This document shows, in pieces, positions 1 through 5,111 of a stretch of 5,111 nt of DNA; position 1 is the first letter of the stretch, and each line of letters opens with the position of its first letter. The DNA is from Mycobacterium sp. (GTDB lineage Bacteria > Actinomycetota > Actinomycetes > Mycobacteriales > Mycobacteriaceae). A program made the position numbers and the translations under genes. Location: positions 1 to 5,111 of the forward strand of contig JAHFVB010000403.1 in the NCBI GenBank assembly GCA_023264755.1, read 5' to 3'. Under the pieces are notes generated by a model. It saw only the letters and a list, made by a program, of their open reading frames with translations, searched no databases and was not told the DNA's origin.

Positions 1-714
<714 letters not shown>

Positions 715-720
715 GACTGA

Positions 721-730
721 GCCCTCCTTC
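721..730 (-). promoter_or_regulatory. Ribosome binding site that decides the ABC ATPase start
   Basis: On the minus strand this reads GAAGGAGGGC, a near-consensus Shine-Dalgarno sequence. Eight bases separate its AGGAGG core from the CTG at 714-712. No ATG, GTG or TTG in the reading frame lies at a usable distance from it, so the site argues for CTG initiation. Confidence 0.6.
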
Positions 731-853
731 GCAATCGCCGACCAGGAGACCGCTCGAGGGGAGCAAAACGCCCCAGAGCAGCCCCCCGCCGTCCATAAAC
801 CTTCGCTGATCTTGCAATCCTGCGCAAGCGATTCCGCAACGAATTTACATTTC

Positions 854-859
854 TACAAT
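854..859 (+). promoter_or_regulatory. Candidate -10 box for tspO
   Basis: TACAAT matches the TATAAT consensus at five of six positions and lies in the only AT-rich patch of the intergenic region. A recognisable -35 box is missing, which is common in mycobacterial sigma-A promoters. It would give a leader of about 175 bases before tspO. The call is tentative. Confidence 0.35.
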
Positions 860-1026
860 GGAATCCCTCGTTACTGACGGCAATGAACCGCAGATTCCGC
901 TTGTGGCTGGAGCCAGGTACCGGCGTCGCGATCGTCCGAGCACCTGCGGTTGGGCAGGTTCGCGCAGGCCGTGACGGCACACCGTTTGGCGCGCGTAACC
1001 TTCGGGTACAGCCGCCATGGCGCTGT

Positions 1027-1034
1027 GGAAGGAG
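1027..1034 (+). promoter_or_regulatory. Ribosome binding site of tspO
   Basis: GGAAGGAG lies seven bases before the ATG at 1042. It fixes the tspO start there rather than at the in-frame ATG at 883. Confidence 0.75.
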
Positions 1035-1041
1035 CTCGTTG

Positions 1042-1530
1042 ATGCGTGCCAAGACTTTGCTCAAGACCGCCGGTGCGGCCTTCGTAACGGCGGCGATCGG
1101 CGGGCTCGCCAGCGGGCCGGCCGTCGAGTCGGACTGGTATCAGCGGCTTCGCAAGCCCAGTTTCCAGCCGCCCCGTCAGGCGTTCCCCATCGTGTGGCCC
1201 ATCTTGTACGCAGACATCGCGGTGGTGTCGGCGGCCACGGTGGATCAGTTGGAGGACCGGGGGCGAGCCGAGGAGGCGCGCACGTACTCCTTGCTACTCG
1301 TGCTCAACCTGGTGCTCAACGGGGCGTGGTCGTGGCTGTTCTTCAACCGCCGCTGGCTGGGCGCGTCCGCGGTGGGCGCGGCCGCGCTGACGGCCAGCAG
1401 CGCCGACCTGGCTCGCCGGTCGGTCGCGGTGCGGGGCGCGTCCGCGGCGCCCTTGGCCCTCTACCCGCTGTGGTGTGCCTTCGCTACCGCGCTGTCCACT
1501 CGCATCTGGTGGCTCAACCGCGCGAGCTGA
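1042..1530 (+). CDS. tspO: TspO/MBR family membrane protein
   Basis: This 162-residue protein belongs to the TspO/MBR (translocator protein, peripheral benzodiazepine receptor) family. These small five-helix membrane proteins bind porphyrins and other hydrophobic ligands and are linked to tetrapyrrole handling and stress. Family landmarks are in order: a first hydrophobic helix (about 8-28), WYQRLRKPSFQPP (32-44), the following FPIVWPILY (48-56), LNGAWSWLFF (92-101) in the middle helix, and YPLWCAFATALS (141-152) in the last helix. The charged stretch EDRGRAEEAR (71-80) is the loop between helices 2 and 3. Length is normal for the family. In the last helix the usual terminal Asn of the W..FA..LN motif is Ser152. 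The gene stands alone, diverges from the ABC ATPase and converges on the epoxide hydrolase with one base between stops. The family call is firm; the ligand is unknown. Confidence 0.9.
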   Translation: MRAKTLLKTAGAAFVTAAIGGLASGPAVESDWYQRLRKPSFQPPRQAFPIVWPILYADIAVVSAATVDQLEDRGRAEEARTYSLLLVLNLVLNGAWSWLFFNRRWLGASAVGAAALTASSADLARRSVAVRGASAAPLALYPLWCAFATALSTRIWWLNRAS

Positions 1531-1537
1531 GTCAGCT
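1525..1537. repeat. 13-bp palindrome formed by two convergent stop codons
   Basis: AGCTGA-G-TCAGCT is a perfect palindrome with one central base. The plus-strand half is the Ser-stop end of tspO and the minus-strand half is the Ser-stop end of the epoxide hydrolase. The 6-bp stem has no loop and no T-tract, so I do not call it a terminator. No other terminator can fit between the genes. Confidence 0.8.
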
Positions 1538-2665
1538 GACCGTCGCGAAGAACGCCCGGACGTCGTCGACGAATAACTCCGGCTGTTCGAATGCGGCGAA
1601 GTGACCGCCGCGGGGCATCGGCGTCCAGCGGGTGATGTGGTAGTTCGACTCGCACCAGGACCGGGGGATGGGTCCGATCTCCTTGGGGAACGACGCGACG
1701 CCCGTGGGCAGTTCGACGCGGCCGGCCGAGGACAGGGCGTCCATGCTCTCCCAGTACAGCCGGGCCGACGAGGCGCCGGTGCCCGTCACCCAGTACAGCA
1801 TCACGTTGTCGAGCATTTCGTCGCGGCTCAGGGCGTGCTCTGGATCGCCGTCGTTGTCGGTCCACGCCCAGAACTTCTCGACGATCCAGGCCAGTTGGGC
1901 TGTGGGTGAGTCGACGAGGCCGTATCCGACGGTCTGGGGCCGGGTGGCCTGTTGCTTGAAGTAGCCGTTGTCGTGGGTTCGGTAGTGGTTCAGCCCCGCG
2001 AACGCGGCCAGATCCTCGTCGGTGGGAGCGCTCTTGGCCGCTTCGGTCGGGGAGCCGATGGGGAAATTGGTGTGGATGGCCACGCAATGGCCGACGTTGC
2101 GCCCGATCTCGGCGGTGACGGCACCGCCCCAGTCCCCACCCTGGGCGCCGTAGCGTTGGTACCCGAGCCGGACCATCAGCGTCTCCCAGGCGCGCGCGAT
2201 GCGGCCGACGTTCCATCCCGTCGCCGTCGGTTTGCCCGAGAACCCGTAGCCGGGCAGTGACGGGCAGACCACGTGGAACGCGTCCTCGGCTCGGCCGCCG
2301 TAGCTGGTCGGATCGGTCAGCGGTGCGATGACCTTCTGAAATTCCACGATCGATCCGGGCCAGCCGTGGGTGATGAGCAAGGGGAAGGCGTCGGGGTGCG
2401 GCGAGCGTTGGTGGATGAAATGGATTGCCAAACCGTCGATTTCGGTGGTGAACTGGTCGAAGCGGTTCAATGCTTCTTCACGGCTGCGCCAGTCGTATTG
2501 CTCGGCCCAGTAGGACGCGAGCTCGCGGGTGTAGTTCAGGGGGATGCCCTGGGTCCAGTCGTCGACGCACTCGGACTCGGGCCACCGCGTCGCGGTGAGT
2601 CGGCGCCTCAGGTCGACGAGGACGTCGTCGGGCACGGCGATCCGGAACGGTTCGACTTCGGTCAC
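1532..2665 (-). CDS. Microsomal-type epoxide hydrolase (EHN domain plus alpha/beta hydrolase)
   Basis: This 377-residue enzyme should convert epoxides to vicinal diols through a covalent ester intermediate. An N-terminal epoxide hydrolase domain (about 5-115) opens with PFRIAVPDDVLVDLRRRL and is followed by the alpha/beta hydrolase fold. The oxyanion motif HGWPG is at 100-104. The nucleophile is Asp178 in GGDWGG, the acid is Glu329 in FPKEI, and the base is His355 in RGGHFAAFEQPE. Lid tyrosines are Tyr235 (NGYFKQQATRP) and Tyr304 (SSARLYWES). These align with Asp226, Glu404, His431, Tyr299 and Tyr374 of mammalian microsomal epoxide hydrolase as I recall it. No membrane anchor is seen, so it should be cytosolic. 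The GTG start overlaps the MarR stop by 4 bases, and GGAAGG (2677-2672) lies 6 bases ahead. It is the last gene of the operon. All catalytic residues are intact; the substrate is unknown. Confidence 0.93.
   Translation of the reverse strand: MTEVEPFRIAVPDDVLVDLRRRLTATRWPESECVDDWTQGIPLNYTRELASYWAEQYDWRSREEALNRFDQFTTEIDGLAIHFIHQRSPHPDAFPLLITHGWPGSIVEFQKVIAPLTDPTSYGGRAEDAFHVVCPSLPGYGFSGKPTATGWNVGRIARAWETLMVRLGYQRYGAQGGDWGGAVTAEIGRNVGHCVAIHTNFPIGSPTEAAKSAPTDEDLAAFAGLNHYRTHDNGYFKQQATRPQTVGYGLVDSPTAQLAWIVEKFWAWTDNDGDPEHALSRDEMLDNVMLYWVTGTGASSARLYWESMDALSSAGRVELPTGVASFPKEIGPIPRSWCESNYHITRWTPMPRGGHFAAFEQPELFVDDVRAFFATVS
2662..2665 (-). other. GTGA start-stop overlap, marR to epoxide hydrolase
   Basis: On the minus strand these four bases read GTGA. 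They give the GTG start of the hydrolase (2665-2663) and the TGA stop of marR (2664-2662). This is the classic arrangement for translational coupling, here backed by GGAAGG at 2677-2672. Confidence 0.85.
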
Positions 2666-3177
2666 GTGGGGCCTTCCGCGTCGGTGGGCACTGCAGGATG
2701 GGTGGAGCGAACGTCGTTGGCGGCCATGGCCTCGGTCCGTTTGCGCAGCCGTTCCGCGGTATGGCCGAGGAAGTCGAGTATGACGGCCAGTTCGGTGTCG
2801 CTGTACCGCTCCCACATCCGGGCGGTGGAGCGTTGCCACGACGCAAAGAACTCATTGCCAGAGAGTTCCGAGAGGTCGGCATGGAGTAGCACGCGGCGCC
2901 GGTCGGTGGGATCGGGTTCGCGTCGCACGAACCCCCTGGCTTCCAGGCGGTCGATCAGGTTGGTCACCGAGGGGGCGGCCAACCCGGTGTGGCGGCCGAG
3001 CTCGCCTGCGCTCAGCGGCCCGAGCCGGTCCAGGGTGCTCAGCGCCTTGTAGTCGGTGGGATGCAGCCCCAGTTCGTCGGCCAGCGCAGAGTAGAAGCGC
3101 ACGGTGGCGTCGCCGTGGTCGCGACCGACGCGGCGCAGGGCGGCCAGAAGCTCGGCGCGCGAACGATTTTCGTTCAC
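2662..3177 (-). CDS. MarR-family transcriptional regulator
   Basis: This 171-residue winged-helix regulator is probably a dimeric repressor released by a small lipophilic or phenolic ligand, as is usual in the MarR family. Helix alpha-1 and dimer-forming segments occupy about 7-50. The winged helix follows: LSAGELGRHTGL (55-66), recognition helix APSVTNLIDRLEARG (68-82) and wing DPTDRRRVLL (89-98). A C-terminal dimerisation helix (about 108-148) contains DTELAVILDFLGHTAERLRKR. A polar tail of about 20 residues follows. The GTG start at 3177 overlaps the stop of the upstream membrane gene by 4 bases. No good ribosome binding site is seen, so translation is probably coupled. Its own stop overlaps the epoxide hydrolase start in the same way. 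I infer that it represses its own operon through the palindrome at 3622-3649. Confidence 0.92.
   Translation of the reverse strand: MNENRSRAELLAALRRVGRDHGDATVRFYSALADELGLHPTDYKALSTLDRLGPLSAGELGRHTGLAAPSVTNLIDRLEARGFVRREPDPTDRRRVLLHADLSELSGNEFFASWQRSTARMWERYSDTELAVILDFLGHTAERLRKRTEAMAANDVRSTHPAVPTDAEGPT
3174..3177 (-). other. GTGA start-stop overlap, membrane protein gene to marR
   Basis: The GTG start of marR (3177-3175) overlaps the TGA stop of the membrane protein gene (3176-3174). It has the same tetranucleotide and geometry as the downstream junction. There is no recognisable Shine-Dalgarno sequence ahead of it, so marR translation probably depends on termination-reinitiation. Confidence 0.85.
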
Positions 3178-3617
3178 GTCAAGGCCAGGGCGGTGAGCGT
3201 CGCGACGCAGGTGACGGCGTCGATCGGTAGCCGCAGGCGGCTACGGCGCACCCACCCTAGGGCGGCCGTTCGTTCGATCGTGGCGGGGTCGGCCCTTTCG
3301 AACGCCACCGCCTTGGGGCCGAGGTCGAGCAATGACCAGGCGCGCACCACCAGGTGGCTGGCCAACGCGATCAGTAGCGCGGTGCGCACGTCCGGTACGC
3401 CCCAGTAGGCGATCGTTGCGGCGACGAGTGCCACCTCGAGCGCCGCGTGCATGGGACGCCAGAAGCGCTGCCGAGCGAGCCCTCCAAGGCGCGGTTGAAC
3501 GATCGCGGGGCGGTTCGGCCACACGGGGTCGAGCACCAGGCTCTCGTAGAGGGCACCACCAACGCCCGCGCAAGCGAGGAATGCGGCGACGGCGACCAGG
3601 GGCTGGGCGACGGGCAC
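3174..3617 (-). CDS. Four-helix membrane protein, DUF1772-like, function unknown
   Basis: I do not recognise a defined function. With the start at GTG 3617 it is 147 residues with four probable membrane helices (about 6-26, 55-72, 77-97 and 129-146). That size and topology resembles DUF1772/anthrone-oxygenase-like proteins. Visible landmarks are GALYESLVLDPVWPNRP (21-37) after helix 1, RQRFWRPMHAALE (49-61) leading into helix 2, and PKAVAFERADPAT (101-113) in the last cytoplasmic or periplasmic loop. The frame stays open to a GTG at 3710, but that start has no ribosome binding site, and its extra 31 codons run across the promoter and operator. I therefore prefer GTG 3617, where a leaderless transcript should begin. 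TTG 3620 is also possible. As the first gene of the MarR operon it may serve ligand handling or redox modification of a lipophilic substrate, but this is inference. Confidence 0.75.
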   Translation of the reverse strand: MPVAQPLVAVAAFLACAGVGGALYESLVLDPVWPNRPAIVQPRLGGLARQRFWRPMHAALEVALVAATIAYWGVPDVRTALLIALASHLVVRAWSLLDLGPKAVAFERADPATIERTAALGWVRRSRLRLPIDAVTCVATLTALALT

Positions 3618-3621
3618 CAAC

Positions 3622-3649
3622 CGATTATTACGATGGGCCGTAATATTCG
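3622..3649. promoter_or_regulatory. Probable MarR operator (28-bp palindrome over the promoter)
   Basis: Two 11-base half-sites, CGATTATTACG and CGTAATATTCG, flank a 6-base spacer (ATGGGC). Ten of eleven positions are complementary; only the fourth base from each outer end fails. The palindrome covers everything from the last -35 bases to the end of the -10 box, so a bound dimer should exclude RNA polymerase. TTA/TAA-rich palindromes of this kind are typical MarR targets, and a MarR gene is second in the operon. Binding itself is inferred. Confidence 0.7.
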
Positions 3650-3653
3650 TCAA
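3624..3653 (-). promoter_or_regulatory. Sigma-A-like promoter of the MarR operon
   Basis: On the minus strand, TTGACG (3653-3648) and AATAAT (3629-3624) are separated by 18 bases. Each hexamer matches the consensus at five of six positions. Counting TAATAA instead gives a 17-base spacer. After AATAAT come six bases and then GTG at 3617, so transcription is predicted to start at or next to the start codon of the membrane protein gene. Confidence 0.7.
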
Positions 3654-3764
3654 ACCGAAATAGCGGCCTCCGTTTGGAGGATTCTCGCGCGTCAGCGTAC
3701 ATTCGTTCACCGGATGATCGACATAGTTGCGCGGACCTGATCGCCGGGTTCCAGCGCCGACCGT

Positions 3765-3779
3765 GGTCCGTTACGGACC
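3765..3779 (+). repeat. Perfect inverted repeat in the acyl-CoA dehydrogenase leader
   Basis: GGTCCGT-T-ACGGACC is a perfect 15-base palindrome ending five bases before the AAAGGA ribosome binding site. In RNA it can form a 6-bp stem with a TTA loop. In DNA it could be an operator for a dimeric regulator such as a TetR-type protein. CGGACC at 3732-3737 and GGACCAC at 3787-3793 can compete for the same GGTCC strand. Confidence 0.6.
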
Positions 3780-3783
3780 GCCG

Positions 3784-3789
3784 AAAGGA
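3784..3789 (+). promoter_or_regulatory. Ribosome binding site of the acyl-CoA dehydrogenase
   Basis: AAAGGA lies nine bases before the ATG at 3799. Its GGA also belongs to GGACCAC (3787-3793), which is complementary to GTGGTCC (3763-3769), so the site could be partly hidden in a hairpin. Confidence 0.65.
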
Positions 3790-3798
3790 CCACTCTCC

Positions 3799-5010
3799 AT
3801 GTCGTTTTCGCTGGAGTTGTCCGATGACGTCATCGAGGTACGCGACTGGGTGCATGACTTCGCCGAGCAAGTCGTGCGGCCCGCGGCAGCCGAATGGGAC
3901 GAGCGCGAGGAAACCCCGTGGCCGATCATTCAGGAGGCTGCCAAGATCGGCCTCTACTCGATGGAACTGTTCGCCACGCAGGCCGCCGAACCCACCGGGC
4001 TCGGGATGCTGACGGTATTCGAGGAGATGTTCTGGGGCGACGCGGGCATTGGGCTGTCCGTCCTCGGCACCGGGTTGGCGGCGGCGTCGTTGGCGGGCAC
4101 CGGCACCCCCGAACAGATCGGGGAGTGGCTGCCGCAGATGTTCGGCAGCATCGCCGAACCGCAACTGGGCTCGTTCTGTTCGTCGGAGCCAGGAGCCGGC
4201 TCGGACGTCGCGGCGATCATCACCAGGGCGCGCTACCAGGAGGCCACCGATGAGTGGCTCATCAACGGAACGAAGACGTGGGCGACCAATGGCGGCATCG
4301 CCAACGTTCACATCGTCGTGGCCTCGGTTGACCCCGAGCTGGGGTCACGCGGGCAGGCGACCTTCATCATCCCGCCCGGCACCAAGGGTTTCAGCCAGGG
4401 GCAGAAGTTCAAGAAGCACGGCATCCGGGCTTCGCACACGGCCGAGGTCGTGCTCGACGACGTCCGAATCCCCGGTCGTCTGATCATCGGCGGCAAGGAC
4501 AAGTTCGACGAGCGCATTGCGCGGACCAAGGAGGGCAAGCGCTCCGCGGGCCAGGCGGCGATGAAGACCTTCGAACGGACCAGGCCCACCGTCGGCGCGA
4601 TGGCGCTCGGCGTCGCCCGCGCGGCCTATGAGTACGCGCTGGACTACGCCCAGCAGCGGGAGCAATTCGGGCGCAAGATCGGCGACTTCCAGGCCATCGC
4701 CTTCAAGCTCGCCGACATGAAGACCCGCATCGACACGGCGCGGTTACTGGTGTGGCGCGCGGGCTGGATGGCCCGCAACGACAAGCCGTTCGTCAATGCC
4801 GAAGGCTCCATGGCGAAGCTGGCGGCCAGTGAGACGGCGGTATACGTCACCGACGAGGCCATCCAGATCATGGGTGGCAACGGATACACCCGCGACTACC
4901 CGGTCGAGCGCATGCACCGCGATGCCAAGATCTTCACCATCTTCGAAGGCACCAGCGAGATTCAGCGGCTCGTCATGGCAAGGGCCATCACTGGTCTGCC
5001 CTTGAAGTAG
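3799..5010 (+). CDS. Acyl-CoA dehydrogenase (FadE-type)
   Basis: This 403-residue flavoenzyme should oxidise an acyl-CoA at C2-C3 to the trans-2-enoyl-CoA and pass electrons to electron-transfer flavoprotein. The N-terminal helical domain is about 1-122. The middle beta domain has the flavin-contact motifs [13 protein letters not shown] (128-140) and TWATNGG (160-166). The C-terminal helical domain includes [22 protein letters not shown] (286-307), [14 protein letters not shown] (358-371) and the catalytic Glu383 in FEGTSEIQR. Length is normal for the family. The segment joining the beta and C-terminal domains (about 228-260) is charged and roughly 14 residues longer than I recall for mycobacterial FadE25. 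The ATG start is supported by AAAGGA nine bases upstream. Mycobacteria carry dozens of FadE paralogues, so I assign no number. It is divergent from the MarR operon; joint control is possible but unproven. The substrate is unknown. Confidence 0.93.
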   Translation: MSFSLELSDDVIEVRDWVHDFAEQVVRPAAAEWDEREETPWPIIQEAAKIGLYSMELFATQAAEPTGLGMLTVFEEMFWGDAGIGLSVLGTGLAAASLAGTGTPEQIGEWLPQMFGSIAEPQLGSFCSSEPGAGSDVAAIITRARYQEATDEWLINGTKTWATNGGIANVHIVVASVDPELGSRGQATFIIPPGTKGFSQGQKFKKHGIRASHTAEVVLDDVRIPGRLIIGGKDKFDERIARTKEGKRSAGQAAMKTFERTRPTVGAMALGVARAAYEYALDYAQQREQFGRKIGDFQAIAFKLADMKTRIDTARLLVWRAGWMARNDKPFVNAEGSMAKLAASETAVYVTDEAIQIMGGNGYTRDYPVERMHRDAKIFTIFEGTSEIQRLVMARAITGLPLK

Positions 5011-5025
5011 GGGAGTTACCGCCGC

Positions 5026-5085
5026 CGCGACTGCGCCCGACGCGACTGCGCCCGACGCGGGGGCGCCCGACGCGGGGGCGCAGTT
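5026..5085. repeat. Four 15-bp GC-rich tandem repeats
   Basis: Units 1 and 2 (5026-5040, 5041-5055) are identical, CGCGACTGCGCCCGA. Unit 3 (5056-5070) is CGCGGGGGCGCCCGA and unit 4 (5071-5085) is CGCGGGGGCGCAGTT. The CGCG...GCGC framework is kept throughout. The array lies 15 bases after the dehydrogenase stop codon. Confidence 0.85.
5030..5084 (+). terminator. Terminator-like hairpin after the acyl-CoA dehydrogenase
   Basis: ACTGCGCCC occurs twice (5030-5038 and 5045-5053) and is perfectly complementary to GGGCGCAGT (5076-5084), giving a 9-bp GC-rich stem from either copy. A self-complementary GGGCGCCC (5061-5068) sits inside the loop. There is no T-tract, as is often the case in mycobacteria. 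It probably aids termination or protects the 3' end of the mRNA. Confidence 0.5.
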
Positions 5086-5111
5086 CGGTGGGGCCGACGG
5101 TCGAGGAACGC

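Larger units (their letters stand above)
715..1041. other. Divergent intergenic region between the ABC ATPase and tspO
   Basis: This 327-base stretch holds no convincing gene. The part nearest the ATPase contains its ribosome binding site. An unusually AT-rich patch around 840-866 stands out from the GC-rich surroundings and carries a plus-strand -10-like TACAAT (854-859) and a minus-strand TAAATT (847-842); no good -35 box accompanies either. CTTGC (811-815) and GCAAG (824-828) form an inverted repeat with an 8-base spacer. Nearer tspO, GTGACG (971-976) and TAACCT (996-1001) could be a second weak promoter. An open frame running through 883-1041 in phase with tspO has no ribosome binding site and unusual composition, so I treat it as non-coding. 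Confidence 0.5.
3618..3798. promoter_or_regulatory. Divergent control region between the MarR operon and the acyl-CoA dehydrogenase
   Basis: This 181-base region separates two divergent transcription units. Left to right it contains the operon promoter with its overlapping palindrome (3622-3653), a small CCTCC-GTTT-GGAGG inverted repeat (3667-3680), a weak plus-strand promoter candidate (TTGGAG 3674-3679, 18 bases, TACATT 3698-3703), and a cluster of GGTCC/GGACC inverted repeats (3732-3793) ending at the dehydrogenase ribosome binding site. No gene is supported inside it. Confidence 0.65.

Noticed and set aside
883..1041. N-terminal extension of tspO to the ATG at 883
   Set aside because: TspO proteins start close to the first helix, and GGAAGGAG sits seven bases before ATG 1042. 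The extension is arginine-rich, without family similarity.
1017..1604. Plus-strand open frame of 195 codons overlapping tspO
   Set aside because: It is out of frame with the TspO motifs and has low-complexity Arg/Gly/Ala content.
2666..2839. N-terminal extension of the epoxide hydrolase to position 2839
   Set aside because: It would lie wholly inside marR in another frame. GTG 2665, with GGAAGG six bases ahead and a start matching the EHN domain, is far better.
3169..3177. TTCGTTCAC occurring both here and at 3702-3710
   Set aside because: A 9-base direct repeat in GC-rich DNA is weak evidence. It may reflect similar GTGAACGAA start-like sequences by chance, and no insertion or recombination signature accompanies it.
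3667..3680. CCTCC-GTTT-GGAGG small inverted repeat as a terminator
   Set aside because: The stem is only five pairs, it lies upstream of both promoters' genes, and it has no T-tract. It is mentioned only as part of the control region.
3618..3710. 31-codon extension of the membrane protein to GTG 3710
   Set aside because: There is no ribosome binding site, and it runs through a strong promoter and palindrome. The predicted residues are polar and not membrane-like.
3628..4311. Minus-strand open frame of 227 codons
   Set aside because: It is antisense to the acyl-CoA dehydrogenase and crosses the divergent control region. Its composition is that of a shadow frame.

Overview
This is a GC-rich, gene-dense window with many GTG starts, 4-base gene overlaps and a probable leaderless transcript. 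Together with the protein content this points to an actinobacterium, most likely a rapidly growing mycobacterium (Mycolicibacterium-like). The genus is inferred from style and family content, not from a marker gene.

Layout, left to right. (1) Positions 1-714, minus strand: the N-terminal two thirds of a PotA-type ABC transporter ATPase. It runs off the left edge and probably begins at a CTG codon behind a strong ribosome binding site. (2) Positions 715-1041: a divergent intergenic region with an AT-rich promoter-like patch near 840-866 and a small inverted repeat. (3) Positions 1042-1530, plus strand: a TspO/MBR membrane protein. (4) Positions 1532-3617, minus strand: a three-gene operon, transcribed right to left. 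It encodes a four-helix DUF1772-like membrane protein, a MarR-family repressor and a microsomal-type epoxide hydrolase, and both junctions are 4-base GTGA overlaps. (5) Positions 3618-3798: a divergent control region. It carries a near-perfect 28-bp palindrome lying directly on the operon promoter, and inverted repeats just ahead of the next gene. (6) Positions 3799-5010, plus strand: an acyl-CoA dehydrogenase. (7) Positions 5011-5111: an array of 15-bp GC-rich tandem repeats that folds into a long hairpin.

How the genes may work together. The best-supported unit is the MarR operon. The sequence shows a TTGACG / AATAAT promoter with a palindromic operator over it, and a transcript start predicted to fall on the GTG of the first gene. 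This is the expected architecture for an autoregulated MarR switch that releases a membrane protein and an epoxide hydrolase when a lipophilic or electrophilic ligand appears. The acyl-CoA dehydrogenase is divergently transcribed from the same control region and could share the signal, but this is inference. TspO converges on the epoxide hydrolase with only one base between the stop codons. The ABC ATPase appears unrelated to the operon.

I see no mobile element, CRISPR array, tRNA or rRNA. The most interesting material is regulatory: the MarR operator on a leaderless promoter, competing hairpins in the dehydrogenase leader, and the expanded terminator-like repeat.
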